From Bradyrhizobium sp. RD5-C2 (GTDB taxonomy: Bacteria > Pseudomonadota > Alphaproteobacteria > Rhizobiales > Xanthobacteraceae), in the NCBI RefSeq assembly GCF_019972155.1, contig NZ_BOVL01000005.1, positions 276,746 through 340,745 of the forward strand: a stretch of 64,000 bases of DNA, written 5' to 3'. Positions 1 to 11,794 of the stretch are shown one piece after another. Numbering within the stretch: the first letter of the stretch is position 1; every line of letters begins with the position of its first letter. The notes beneath the pieces were generated by a model. That model was not told the DNA's origin, made no database searches, and worked only from the letters and a program-made list of their open reading frames with translations. The translations under genes and the position numbers were made by a program.

Positions 1-2
1 CG

Positions 3-1037
3 GAATTCGTCGCGATGTCGGACTGGGAGCGCCACGCCGTCGTCGCCGATCTGCGCGGCTCCTTCACCGGCTACGGCTCCCAGCTCACGCCGATCGACGG
101 TACGCCGCTGTCGGCGCCGCTCGATGTCGACCGTCCGAACTTCACCGGGCATATCGACGGCCGCCTCGATGTGTCGAGGGACACGCATCTGACGGGACAG
201 GCCCGCATGCTGGTCTCGACCGACAATCCCGGCAGCCCGAACGTGCAGGCCGGCCTCGCCAAATATCCGATCTACACCACGGTCGGCGGCACCTTCGGCA
301 TCGACCAGAATTTCAACCGCATGCAGGTCTCGCTTGGCGGCACCGTCGACCGCACCGATTACCAATGGTCGAAGCTGACCGACGGCACCTCGTCGTCGAA
401 CGACGACCGCAACTTCACCCAATATGGCGGTGTCGGCCGCGTCAGCTATGAGCTCAATCCGGCCGTGAAGCCGTTCGTGGAAGTGGAGGGCGACAGCCGC
501 TTCCATGATCTCTATCTCGACCGCGCCGGTTACGCGCGCAATTCGTCGGGCGGTTACGCCAAGGTCGGCACGTCGTTCGAATTCACGCGGATTCTGTTCG
601 GCGAAATCTCGATCGGCTATGCTAGGCGCGACTATGTCGACCCGCGGCTTAGCCCGCTTGAGGGCCTGCTGACCACCGCCTCGCTGACCTGGAATGCGAC
701 GCCGCTGACCACGGCCAAATTCTACTCCGACACCCAGCTCGGCGAGACCACGCTGCCCGGCACCTCGGGCGTGCTGTCGCGCACCTACACCGTCGAGGTC
801 GATCACGACTTCCGCCGCTGGCTGACCGCGATCGGCAAGTTCACCTACGGCACGCTCGACTACCAGGGCGACAACCGCAACGACACCATCTACTCGGTGT
901 CCGCCGACCTGATCTACAAGATGACCCGCAGCCTCTGGATCAAGGGCACGGTGCGCCGCGACTGGCTGGATTCGAATTTGGCGGGACAGAGCTCGTCGTC
1001 GACGGTGGTGATGCTGGGCGTGCGGGTGCAGAACTAG
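3..1037 (+). CDS. Outer-membrane beta-barrel protein, 5' end cut off by the window
   Basis: The reading frame is open from the left edge, so the true start lies outside the window; a Met at position 15 is internal. About 345 C-terminal residues are visible. They alternate short hydrophobic strands with polar, Asp/Asn/Ser-rich turns, such as YGGVGRVSYELN and FTRILFGEISIGYARRDY, and the protein ends in MLGVRVQN. This looks like the outer-membrane beta-barrel group (BBP2_2-type) common in Bradyrhizobiaceae. Cargo and function are unknown. The family call rests on the strand pattern rather than on a diagnostic motif. Confidence 0.75.
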   Translation, partial: EFVAMSDWERHAVVADLRGSFTGYGSQLTPIDGTPLSAPLDVDRPNFTGHIDGRLDVSRDTHLTGQARMLVSTDNPGSPNVQAGLAKYPIYTTVGGTFGIDQNFNRMQVSLGGTVDRTDYQWSKLTDGTSSSNDDRNFTQYGGVGRVSYELNPAVKPFVEVEGDSRFHDLYLDRAGYARNSSGGYAKVGTSFEFTRILFGEISIGYARRDYVDPRLSPLEGLLTTASLTWNATPLTTAKFYSDTQLGETTLPGTSGVLSRTYTVEVDHDFRRWLTAIGKFTYGTLDYQGDNRNDTIYSVSADLIYKMTRSLWIKGTVRRDWLDSNLAGQSSSSTVVMLGVRVQN

Positions 1038-1143
1038 AGGGCCTCGCTGCTTCACGTGCGCCCTCTGGCACTTTGGCGGAGTTCGTCCAGAATGGCCGGA
1101 CGACGAGAATGACGCTTTCAATCCATCGCGAGGAACGACGACT

Positions 1144-1470
1144 ATGCGCAAACTTTCCCTGGCTGCCGCAGCACTGGTCATCGCCGCCGGCGCCGCTCAT
1201 GCCGATTCGATCGACGGCGCCTGGATTACCGCGCGCGGCGATACGGCCGTGATCTCCGGCGGCACGATCACGCTAAAGACCGGCAAGTTTGCCGGCAAGA
1301 CCATCGGTTCGATGAAACCCGCAGGTGACGGAACTTATGCCGGCACGATCACAGATCCGCAGGACGACAAGACCTATTCAGGCACAGCCAAGCTTGCCGG
1401 GTCCTCGCTGGAACTGACCGGTTGCGCGATGAGCGTGTTCTGCCGGACGCAGACCTGGAAGAAGAAATAG
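1144..1470 (+). CDS. Small secreted DUF2147-like protein
   Basis: This 108-residue protein starts with a clear signal peptide (Lys/Arg, a hydrophobic Ala/Leu core, then the site AAHA-D near residue 20). The mature part has [13 protein letters not shown], then a [21 protein letters not shown] stretch and a C-terminal [14 protein letters not shown]. These resemble the DUF2147 pattern: GxW start, a DP..gk.YsG..kL centre, and a Gc....R.qtW end. It is shorter than most DUF2147 proteins because the middle is condensed. A GAGGAA ribosome site lies just upstream. It is probably periplasmic and its function is unknown. Confidence 0.7.
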   Translation: MRKLSLAAAALVIAAGAAHADSIDGAWITARGDTAVISGGTITLKTGKFAGKTIGSMKPAGDGTYAGTITDPQDDKTYSGTAKLAGSSLELTGCAMSVFCRTQTWKKK

Positions 1471-1610
1471 GACGAGCCGTCCCGTTGCCCTAACGACGCA
1501 AGCTTCTAACTGGGCGCTGAGTTCAAGTACCGAGCCCGAAGTGGTCGATTGGGTCCGCGAGCCGCCGGGTGTGCCGCGGTTCCTGCGCTCCAGCTCTGAC
1601 GTCTCTGGAA

Positions 1611-1642
1611 TACTGGATCGCCCGCTTTCGCGGGCGATGACA
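1611..1642. repeat. Palindromic intergenic repeat downstream of gltD
   Basis: A perfect 9-bp inverted repeat (ATCGCCCGC at 1617-1625 and GCGGGCGAT at 1630-1638) surrounds a TTTC loop. It sits 46 bases past the gltD stop. Similar ACTGGATCGCCCGC palindromes recur between genes in Bradyrhizobium genomes, as I recall. It may serve as a transcript end for gltD, but there is no clear T-run on the minus strand. Confidence 0.55.
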
Positions 1643-1683
1643 GCTGAATTGCTGAGATGCAGTTCGACGTGTCTGCCGAGCGA

Positions 1684-3141
1684 CTACCCCGGCAGATCGG
1701 TCTTCCCCATCAGGAAGCTGTCGATCGAGCGTGCGCACTGGCGGCCTTCGCGGATCGCCCAGACCACGAGCGACTGGCCACGGCGCATGTCGCCGGCGGA
1801 GAAGATTTTCGCGCGCGAGGTCTGGTAGTCGTGCAGGGAGGCGCGGACGTTGCCGCGCTGGTCGAGCTCGACGCCGAGCGTCTTGAGCAGGCCCTCGTGC
1901 ACCGGATGCACGAAGCCCATTGCCAGCAGCACGAGCTCGGCGTCGAGCGTGAACTCGGTGCCGGGCAGCGGCTTGAACTTGTCGTCGACCTTGACGCAAT
2001 GCAGCTTGGTGACCTTGCCGTCCTTGCCCTCGAACTTCGTCGTCAGCACCGCGTATTCGCGCACCGCGCCTTCGGCCTGGCTCGACGAGGTCCGCATCTT
2101 CAGCGGCCAGTTCGGCCAGGTCACGCCCTTGTTCTCGTGCTCGGGCGGCGCCGCCATGATCTCGAGCTGGGTCACCGACTTCGCGCCCTGCCGGAACGAG
2201 GTGCCGATGCAATCCGATCCGGTGTCGCCGCCGCCGATCACGACGACATGCTTGCCGCCGGCCAGGATGTCGGCGGTGTCGTTCAGCGGCTCGCCGGAGA
2301 CGCGGCGGTTCTGCTGCGGCAGGAAGTCCATCGCGAAGTGGATGCCGGCGAGATCGCGGCCGGGGATCGGCAGGTCGCGCGGGGCTTCCGCGCCGCCGGT
2401 CAGCGCCACCGCGTCATACTGCTTGGCGAGCTCCTGCGGATCGATCGCACCGGGCGTCGAGCCGCCCACGGCCTTGCCGTAGTGGAAGGTGACGCCTTCG
2501 GCTTCCATCTGCGCCACGCGGCGGTCGATGACGTCCTTCTCCATCTTGAAGTCGGGAATGCCGTAGCGCAGCAGGCCGCCGGCCTTGGCAAACTTCTCGT
2601 AGACATGCACCTCGTGGCCGGCGCGCGCGAGCTGCTGCGCGGCGGCCATGCCGGCGGGGCCGGAGCCGATCACGGCGACCTTCTTGCCGGTCTTCTGCGC
2701 TGCGATCTCCGGCTTCAGCCAGCCATTGTCCCAGGCGCGGTCGACGATCGCGCATTCGATAGTCTTGATGGTGACCGGGTTGTCGTCGATGTTGAGCGTG
2801 CAGGACGCCTCGCACGGCGCCGGGCAGATGCGGCCGGTGAACTCGGGGAAATTGTTGGTCGAGTGCAGGTTGCGCGAGGCCTCTTCCCAGTTGCCCTGAT
2901 AGACGAGGTCGTTGAAATCGGGGATCTGGTTGTTGACCGGACAGCCCGGCGTGCCCGGCGCGGTCGAGCCGGTGCCGTGGCAATAGGGGATGCCGCAATT
3001 CATGCAGCGCGCGGCCTGGTCGCGCGTATCCTTCTCACTCAGCGGAATCACGAACTCGTTGAAGTTCTTGAGCCGATCGGCGACCGGCTCGTACTTGCGG
3101 TCATGCCGCTCGATCTCGAGAAAACCTGTAATCTTACCCAT
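1684..3141 (-). CDS. gltD: Glutamate synthase (NADPH) small subunit
   Basis: This is the beta subunit of GOGAT (485 aa). It oxidises NADPH through FAD and passes electrons via Fe-S clusters to GltB for converting 2-oxoglutarate and glutamine into two glutamates. Visible features are the N-terminal cysteine clusters CMNCGIPYC (46-54) and CPAPCEASC (106-114), the FAD site GSGPAG (159-164), [13 protein letters not shown], and the NADPH site GGGDTGSD. The start at [14 protein letters not shown] is chosen because it is the conserved family start; an upstream in-frame ATG at 3162 adds seven residues. It lies downstream of gltB on the same strand, separated by about 137 bases that contain a palindromic repeat. 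Confidence 0.97.
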   Translation of the reverse strand: MGKITGFLEIERHDRKYEPVADRLKNFNEFVIPLSEKDTRDQAARCMNCGIPYCHGTGSTAPGTPGCPVNNQIPDFNDLVYQGNWEEASRNLHSTNNFPEFTGRICPAPCEASCTLNIDDNPVTIKTIECAIVDRAWDNGWLKPEIAAQKTGKKVAVIGSGPAGMAAAQQLARAGHEVHVYEKFAKAGGLLRYGIPDFKMEKDVIDRRVAQMEAEGVTFHYGKAVGGSTPGAIDPQELAKQYDAVALTGGAEAPRDLPIPGRDLAGIHFAMDFLPQQNRRVSGEPLNDTADILAGGKHVVVIGGGDTGSDCIGTSFRQGAKSVTQLEIMAAPPEHENKGVTWPNWPLKMRTSSSQAEGAVREYAVLTTKFEGKDGKVTKLHCVKVDDKFKPLPGTEFTLDAELVLLAMGFVHPVHEGLLKTLGVELDQRGNVRASLHDYQTSRAKIFSAGDMRRGQSLVVWAIREGRQCARSIDSFLMGKTDLPG

Positions 3142-3172
3142 TGAAACCCGATGCCCCTGCATCTCAGTTGTC

Positions 3173-3268
3173 CGTCATTCCGGGCTGCGCCGCGAGACGC
3201 AGACCCGGAGGTCTCGAAGTGGTCTGGCGAGATTCCGGGCACGCGCTGATGCGCGCCCCGGAATGACG
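3173..3268. repeat. REP-like palindromic element between gltB and gltD
   Basis: The ends are a perfect inverted repeat: CGTCATTCCGGG at 3173-3184 and CCCGGAATGACG at 3257-3268. Between them is GC-rich sequence with further short palindromes (GAGACGCAGACCCGGAG... and GATTCCGGGC). CGTCATTCCGGGG-type elements are abundant between genes in Bradyrhizobium and Rhodopseudomonas. Here it fills almost the whole gltB-gltD gap and would form a large RNA hairpin within a gltBD transcript. Confidence 0.75.
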
Positions 3269-3278
3269 CCCGGTGATA

Positions 3279-8042
<4,764 letters not shown>

Positions 8043-8513
8043 GTGTCCTCTCCCTTTCGTAAGGGGCCTCACCGTATTTGGCGCACCTTGGACGTTGCGG
8101 CACCCACCGGGCCACCGCTCGTCCGCCGCGAGCCGCATTTTCCTAAATTCAGGCGACGGGCGTTTCAACGTCCCCTGAGGGACGGCCCTGCCTGCAGCAT
8201 TCTCGGAGCCCGGGGCGCCGAGTTTTCGTTGCAATCCCTATGCCGGAATGGCCTCGAAATTGAGACAGCTTTGCTGTCCTAACCTCGACCTTGCCAAATT
8301 TTTGTCTATCACACAAGCGCGAGGAAGTCCTCGCCCGCATGCTTGGATCGGACAGCTCGGCGGGTGCCCGGGCGCCGCTGATTCGAAGCAAACACGCCGT
8401 GATCTGGCCCAAGGAGGGACCAAGGACCGCCGGAATTCAAACCGAAATTTCGCCCGGCAAGCCGGCAAGAGAGCGGGAAGCTCCTCAAGGCGGGCCAGAC
8501 AGGAGTTACGGCG
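8043..8513. other. Gene-free 471-bp region between divergent gltB and a secreted protein gene
   Basis: This region holds the gltB leader with a candidate sigma54 promoter (listed separately) and, at its right end, the AGGAG ribosome site of the gene at 8514. The short reading frames here overlap on both strands and lack ribosome sites. No other element was recognised. Confidence 0.5.
8229..8246 (-). promoter_or_regulatory. Candidate sigma54 (RpoN) promoter for gltBD
   Basis: Read on the minus strand, the site is CCGGCATAGGGATTGCAA. It has the obligatory GG and GC exactly 10 bases apart and matches TGGCAC-N5-TTGCA at GGCA and TTGCA. The -24 box lacks the leading T and the final CG. Transcription would start near 8219, leaving a leader of about 177 bases before gltB. 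Control of glutamate synthase by NtrC/RpoN would be biologically sensible. No clear NtrC dyad was found upstream, so this remains a motif-based prediction. Confidence 0.45.
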
Positions 8514-9305
8514 ATGAAGTTGTTCACAGGTTCGGTTGCAGCCGCCGCACTCGCGCTCAGCGCAGCCTCGGCCCAGGCGCAGCTGGTGACATCAGTCCGG
8601 ATCGGCAGCCCGGCTCTGGTCAGGGTATCCGACATGGACGGGCCCTACGCCGCCATGCCCGAGGTTCCGCCGCCGCCGCGCTTCGGCCGCGTCCCGAGCC
8701 TGTTGCCGCCGGTCGAGGTCTATACCGTGCTGCGCGAGAACGGCTATCTGCCGCTCGGTGCGCCCCAGCAGCGGGGCTTCGTCTACACCATCTCGGTGAT
8801 TGACCAGGGCGGCGACGACGGCCGGCTGGTGATCGACGCCCGCGACGGGCACATCGTCCGCTTCACCCCGGCCTACCGGCTCGGCGACAATTTCGAAGAG
8901 GAGATGAGCGCGACCTACGGCCCGGTCGGCCCGATGCCCCGGGCGATCCAGGCCCGGGTGCCGCGGCCGCCGGCCCCGATCCCGCATGTCGCCAGCCGCG
9001 TGCCGGTGCCGAAGCGGAGCCCGCTTGCGGCCAAGGCCCAGGTTCCCGCCACTCCGGCTCCCGCATCTGCGGCCCAGGCGGCCGTCCCGCCGACCGCTGC
9101 GCCACAGCCTGCACCGGCCCAGGCAGCCGCACCCGCGCCAACCGAGCAGGCTGCGGCGGCGCCCAAGCCGGCGGAGACCCAGGCGGCGGCGCCGCAGGCC
9201 GTTAGGCAAGCCCAGGTCCCGACCGTCGGTCAGGCCGCTTTGCCGCCGCCGGCGCCCGCGATCCTGCCGACCCAGCAAATGCCGAAGGTGCAGGGGCTGG
9301 AGTAA
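8514..9305 (+). CDS. Secreted Ala/Pro-rich hypothetical protein
   Basis: The protein is 263 aa. A signal peptide (residues 1-22, ending AQAQ) leads into a folded part of about 110 residues containing VYTVLRENGYLPLG and GRLVIDARDGHIVRF. This resembles the small PepSY-like beta folds of periplasmic proteins, though the match is weak. Residues from about 145 to the end are a low-complexity Ala/Pro/Gln tail with many AAAP/PAPA units, probably disordered and spanning the periplasm or wall. AGGAG lies 9 bases before the ATG. A strong bidirectional terminator follows. The function is not recognised. Confidence 0.8.
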   Translation: MKLFTGSVAAAALALSAASAQAQLVTSVRIGSPALVRVSDMDGPYAAMPEVPPPPRFGRVPSLLPPVEVYTVLRENGYLPLGAPQQRGFVYTISVIDQGGDDGRLVIDARDGHIVRFTPAYRLGDNFEEEMSATYGPVGPMPRAIQARVPRPPAPIPHVASRVPVPKRSPLAAKAQVPATPAPASAAQAAVPPTAAPQPAPAQAAAPAPTEQAAAAPKPAETQAAAPQAVRQAQVPTVGQAALPPPAPAILPTQQMPKVQGLE

Positions 9306-9336
9306 TTGGCTCCATCCGGGCTACGAAGCCGCCAAC

Positions 9337-9365
9337 AAAAACGCCCCGGTTTCCCGGGGCGTTTT
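9337..9365. terminator. Bidirectional intrinsic terminator
   Basis: A 12-bp perfect stem (AAAACGCCCCGG / CCGGGGCGTTTT) surrounds a short TTTC-type loop. It is flanked by A-rich sequence on the left and T-rich sequence on the right, so it has a U-run in both directions. It lies between convergent genes (the secreted protein and hsp20) and serves both. Confidence 0.9.
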
Positions 9366-9403
9366 CGCGTGCAGCCAATATCTGCCGACGCGGGATCTGT
9401 CGC

Positions 9404-9880
9404 TTAGGCCGCGACCTTGCTGGCCGAGCCGTCAACCACCTGCGGGGCCTTGTCGCCGCTGCCGATCGGAATGCTGCGGGGCTTCTTGGCCTCGGGAATC
9501 TCGCGAACGAGATCGACGTGGAGCAGGCCGTTCTCGAGCGAAGCGTTCTTCACCTGCACGAAGTCGGCAAGCTGGAAAACGCGCTCGAAGGCGCGGGAGG
9601 CGATGCCGCGATAGAGCACTTCGGCCGTGTTGCCAGAGTTCTCGTTGGCGGTTTTCTCGCCCTTGATCGTCAGCGTGTTCTCCTTCGCGACGATCGAAAG
9701 CTCGGCCTGCGAGAAGCCGGAGACCGCAACGCTGATCCGGTAAGCATTCTCGCCGGTGCGCTCGATGTTGTAGGGGGGATAGCCGGGGCTGCCGTCCGAG
9801 GTCACCTGATCGAGCAGGCTGAAGAGGCGGTCGAAGCCGACGGTGGAACGATAGAACGGAGTGAGGTCGTAGCTACGCAT
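9404..9880 (-). CDS. Small heat-shock protein, Hsp20/alpha-crystallin family
   Basis: This ATP-independent holdase chaperone (158 aa) forms cytoplasmic oligomers that bind unfolding proteins. The alpha-crystallin domain spans roughly residues 30-130, with YNIERTGENAYRISVAVSGF, LTIKGEK, RGIASRAFERVFQLADFV and the end ENGLLHVDLVREIPE. The C-terminal tail has the RSIPI anchor (I-x-I type). The start at MRSYDLTPFYRSTVGFDRLF matches the family and is preceded by GGAGG at 8 bases; a Met five codons earlier lies inside that Shine-Dalgarno region. The class resembles rhizobial class A IbpA-like proteins. Expression should be heat-controlled at two levels (see the promoter and ROSE entries). Confidence 0.95.
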   Translation of the reverse strand: MRSYDLTPFYRSTVGFDRLFSLLDQVTSDGSPGYPPYNIERTGENAYRISVAVSGFSQAELSIVAKENTLTIKGEKTANENSGNTAEVLYRGIASRAFERVFQLADFVQVKNASLENGLLHVDLVREIPEAKKPRSIPIGSGDKAPQVVDGSASKVAA

Positions 9881-9885
9881 AGGGT

Positions 9886-9992
9886 AGTCCTCCAATGAGC
9901 GACTGTTTCAGTTACCCGCCCGCCATCGGGCCGGGCTTAGATGTGTGCAGCCTCATGTTCCGGTTCCGAAACACTGGTAGCGGCCTGCACCG
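9886..9992 (-). promoter_or_regulatory. ROSE-type RNA thermometer in the hsp20 leader
   Basis: The hsp20 5' untranslated region folds into consecutive hairpins. The 3'-most one (9886-9904) is AGUC-G-CUC-AUUG-GAG-GACU: the GGAGG ribosome site is paired, with a single bulged G opposite it. The motif UCGCU matches the conserved UYGCU of ROSE elements. Upstream are a GCCCG/CGGGC hairpin and a long stem whose ends are GUGCAG (about 9985-9990) and CUGCAC (9945-9950). Heat melts the last hairpin and frees the ribosome site. The element begins almost exactly at the predicted transcription start. Confidence 0.88.
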
Positions 9993-9997
9993 AGGTG

Positions 9998-10025
9998 ATA
10001 TGGGAGGGGTCACGTCGCGTTCAAG
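9998..10025 (-). promoter_or_regulatory. RpoH (sigma32)-type heat-shock promoter for hsp20
   Basis: On the minus strand, CTTGAA (10025-10020) and CCCATAT (10004-9998) are separated by about 15 bases. This is very close to the sigma32 consensus CTTGAAA ... CCCATNT. The predicted start near 9991 is where the ROSE fold begins, giving a leader of about 110 bases. Confidence 0.85.
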
Positions 10026-10100
10026 AGGCGGAAACCGCGCAGCTTTTTTCGGCGCCCGCGTGCTTGATCTCCACCCTGTCCCACCACTTCGGTCTCCTGC

Positions 10101-11048
10101 ATGACGCTCGTCTCGATCCCCGCCAACCCGGTTCCGGACGACGTTGTCAGTGGCACCATCAAGACACCTGACGGGGCCGAGCTGCGCTTCGCGCGCTGGG
10201 CGCCGCCGCCCGGCCGCAAGGGCACGGTCTGCGTGTTCGGCGGGCGCGGCGAGATGATCGAGAAATACTTCGAGACGGTGCGCGACCTGCGCGACCGCGG
10301 CTTTGCGGTGGCGATGATCGACTGGCGCGGGCAGGGCCACTCGTCGCGGCGGCTGCGCGATCCGCGCAAGGGCTATGTGCGCGACTTCGCCGACTATGAG
10401 GTCGATGTCGAGGCTTTCGTGCAGCAGGTGGTGCTGCCGGATTGCCCACCGCCCTATTTCGCGTTGGCGCATTCGATGGGCGGCGCTGTCCTGCTGCGGA
10501 TCGCGCATGCCGGCAAGCGCTGGTTCGACCGCATGGTGCTGTCGGCGCCGATGATCGACCTGCCGCGCCGCCGCGTCTCGTTCTTTCCGAGCGCGCTGCT
10601 CAGGATCATGCGGCTGACCGGGCAGGGCGGCAACTACGTTCCGGGCGGTAACGATGAGCTGGTCGGCCTCGCGCCCTTCATCGGCAATCCCGTCACCAGC
10701 GACCCGGTGCGCCACGCCCGCAATGCGGCGATCCTGGAAGAAGACCCGACGCTCGGCATCGCGGCGCCGACGGTCGCCTGGGCCGACACCGCGTTCACCG
10801 CGATGCGCACCTTCCGCGGCATGTCGTATCCGACCGAAATCCGCCAGCCGATCCTGATGCTGGCGGCGAGCAATGATGAGGTGGTGTCAACGGCGGCGAT
10901 CGAGGAATTCGCCTACCATTTGCGCGCCGGCTCGCATCTGGTGATCGCCGGCTCCAAGCACGAGATCCTGCAGGAGCAGGATCGCTACCGCGGGCAATTC
11001 TGGGCGGCGTTCGACGCCTTCGTGCCGGGCACGCCACTGTTCAAGTGA
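10101..11048 (+). CDS. Alpha/beta hydrolase, lysophospholipase-like (serine aminopeptidase S33 fold)
   Basis: This is a 315-aa cytoplasmic hydrolase. The nucleophile elbow is AHSMGG (Ser125), the oxyanion region is GGRGE (about 47-51), and MIDWRGQGHSSR (72-83) is the hallmark loop of PldB/monoglyceride-lipase-like enzymes. The likely acid is in ASNDEV and the likely histidine in AGSKHEIL near the C terminus. The substrate is unknown; lysophospholipids or monoacylglycerols are typical for the family. It is divergent from hsp20 and shares the short region between them. It converges closely with the next gene (26-bp gap). Confidence 0.85.
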   Translation: MTLVSIPANPVPDDVVSGTIKTPDGAELRFARWAPPPGRKGTVCVFGGRGEMIEKYFETVRDLRDRGFAVAMIDWRGQGHSSRRLRDPRKGYVRDFADYEVDVEAFVQQVVLPDCPPPYFALAHSMGGAVLLRIAHAGKRWFDRMVLSAPMIDLPRRRVSFFPSALLRIMRLTGQGGNYVPGGNDELVGLAPFIGNPVTSDPVRHARNAAILEEDPTLGIAAPTVAWADTAFTAMRTFRGMSYPTEIRQPILMLAASNDEVVSTAAIEEFAYHLRAGSHLVIAGSKHEILQEQDRYRGQFWAAFDAFVPGTPLFK

Positions 11049-11074
11049 ACCATCTATGGTGTGGAGCTCGCGGC

Positions 11075-11734
11075 TCAGCCGTTGAGCAGCGCGACGATCC
11101 GGTCGGGAAAGCGCTTTTCCACGAACAAGGTCCTGACCTCGGCGACGCTGAGATAGCGGTCCTGGCCTTCGCCCCTGCCCATGATGTCGAGCAGCACCGG
11201 CCACTCGCCAAGCATCAGCAGCGGATAGTAGCAGTGCAGGATCGCGTAGGACGGAGGATGCTCGTCCTTGGCGCGCTGGAAGTTCGCCGCCATGAAATTC
11301 TTGATCTCGGAGGCCGACAGCCCGCGTTCGACGCTGCCGTCGGGGGCCTTGTGGTCCGTGCCGAAGGTCGCGAGCCGCGCGATCTCGTCCTCATGCACGA
11401 CGGCATGCTGATCGAGGATGCGCGAGCCGGCGCCGTGCTTGTCGAGCGGGCCGTTGCGCAATTCGTCGAGGATAGCGCCCTGCAACAGGCTGCGCACCTG
11501 GCTGAAGGGGCCGACGCCGTTGGCCATCTGCGCGACCATGAAGATCTTGGCGCCGGCGCTGAGCGCCGGAAGGCCGGTCTTGCCGGTGGCGCGGTCGATG
11601 GTTTCGGTCAGCTTCGGCAGCGGCACGATATGGCCGCCGATATAGTCGCCGGCAACCAGCGCACGCAGGAACGGGCACGGATTGTCAGGGGAAACCTGCG
11701 GGGCGGGTGCCGCGCTTGCAGCCGTATCGGACAT
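11075..11734 (-). CDS. Conserved hypothetical protein
   Basis: The protein (219 aa) has no signal peptide or membrane segment. It starts with a disordered Ala/Pro tail, then PCPFLRALVAGDYIGGHIVPLPKL, a central ANGVGPF segment, and a C-terminal half with YYPLLMLGEWPVLLDIMGRG. The ATG at 11734 follows AGGATG; an in-frame TTG lies one codon earlier. Coding is supported by strong codon bias and its end-to-end packing against the convergent hydrolase gene. I do not recognise the family. Confidence 0.75.
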   Translation of the reverse strand: MSDTAASAAPAPQVSPDNPCPFLRALVAGDYIGGHIVPLPKLTETIDRATGKTGLPALSAGAKIFMVAQMANGVGPFSQVRSLLQGAILDELRNGPLDKHGAGSRILDQHAVVHEDEIARLATFGTDHKAPDGSVERGLSASEIKNFMAANFQRAKDEHPPSYAILHCYYPLLMLGEWPVLLDIMGRGEGQDRYLSVAEVRTLFVEKRFPDRIVALLNG

Positions 11735-11794
11735 CAAACCACATCCTGAAAAGCTTCAGCTTAAAAAGCATCCGTTACCGGTGGATGAATTCGC

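Noticed and set aside
1657..3144. Long open frame on the plus strand antisense to gltD
   Set aside because: High-GC genes leave long antisense frames. Its protein is Arg/Ala/His-rich with no motif, whereas gltD has all family signatures.
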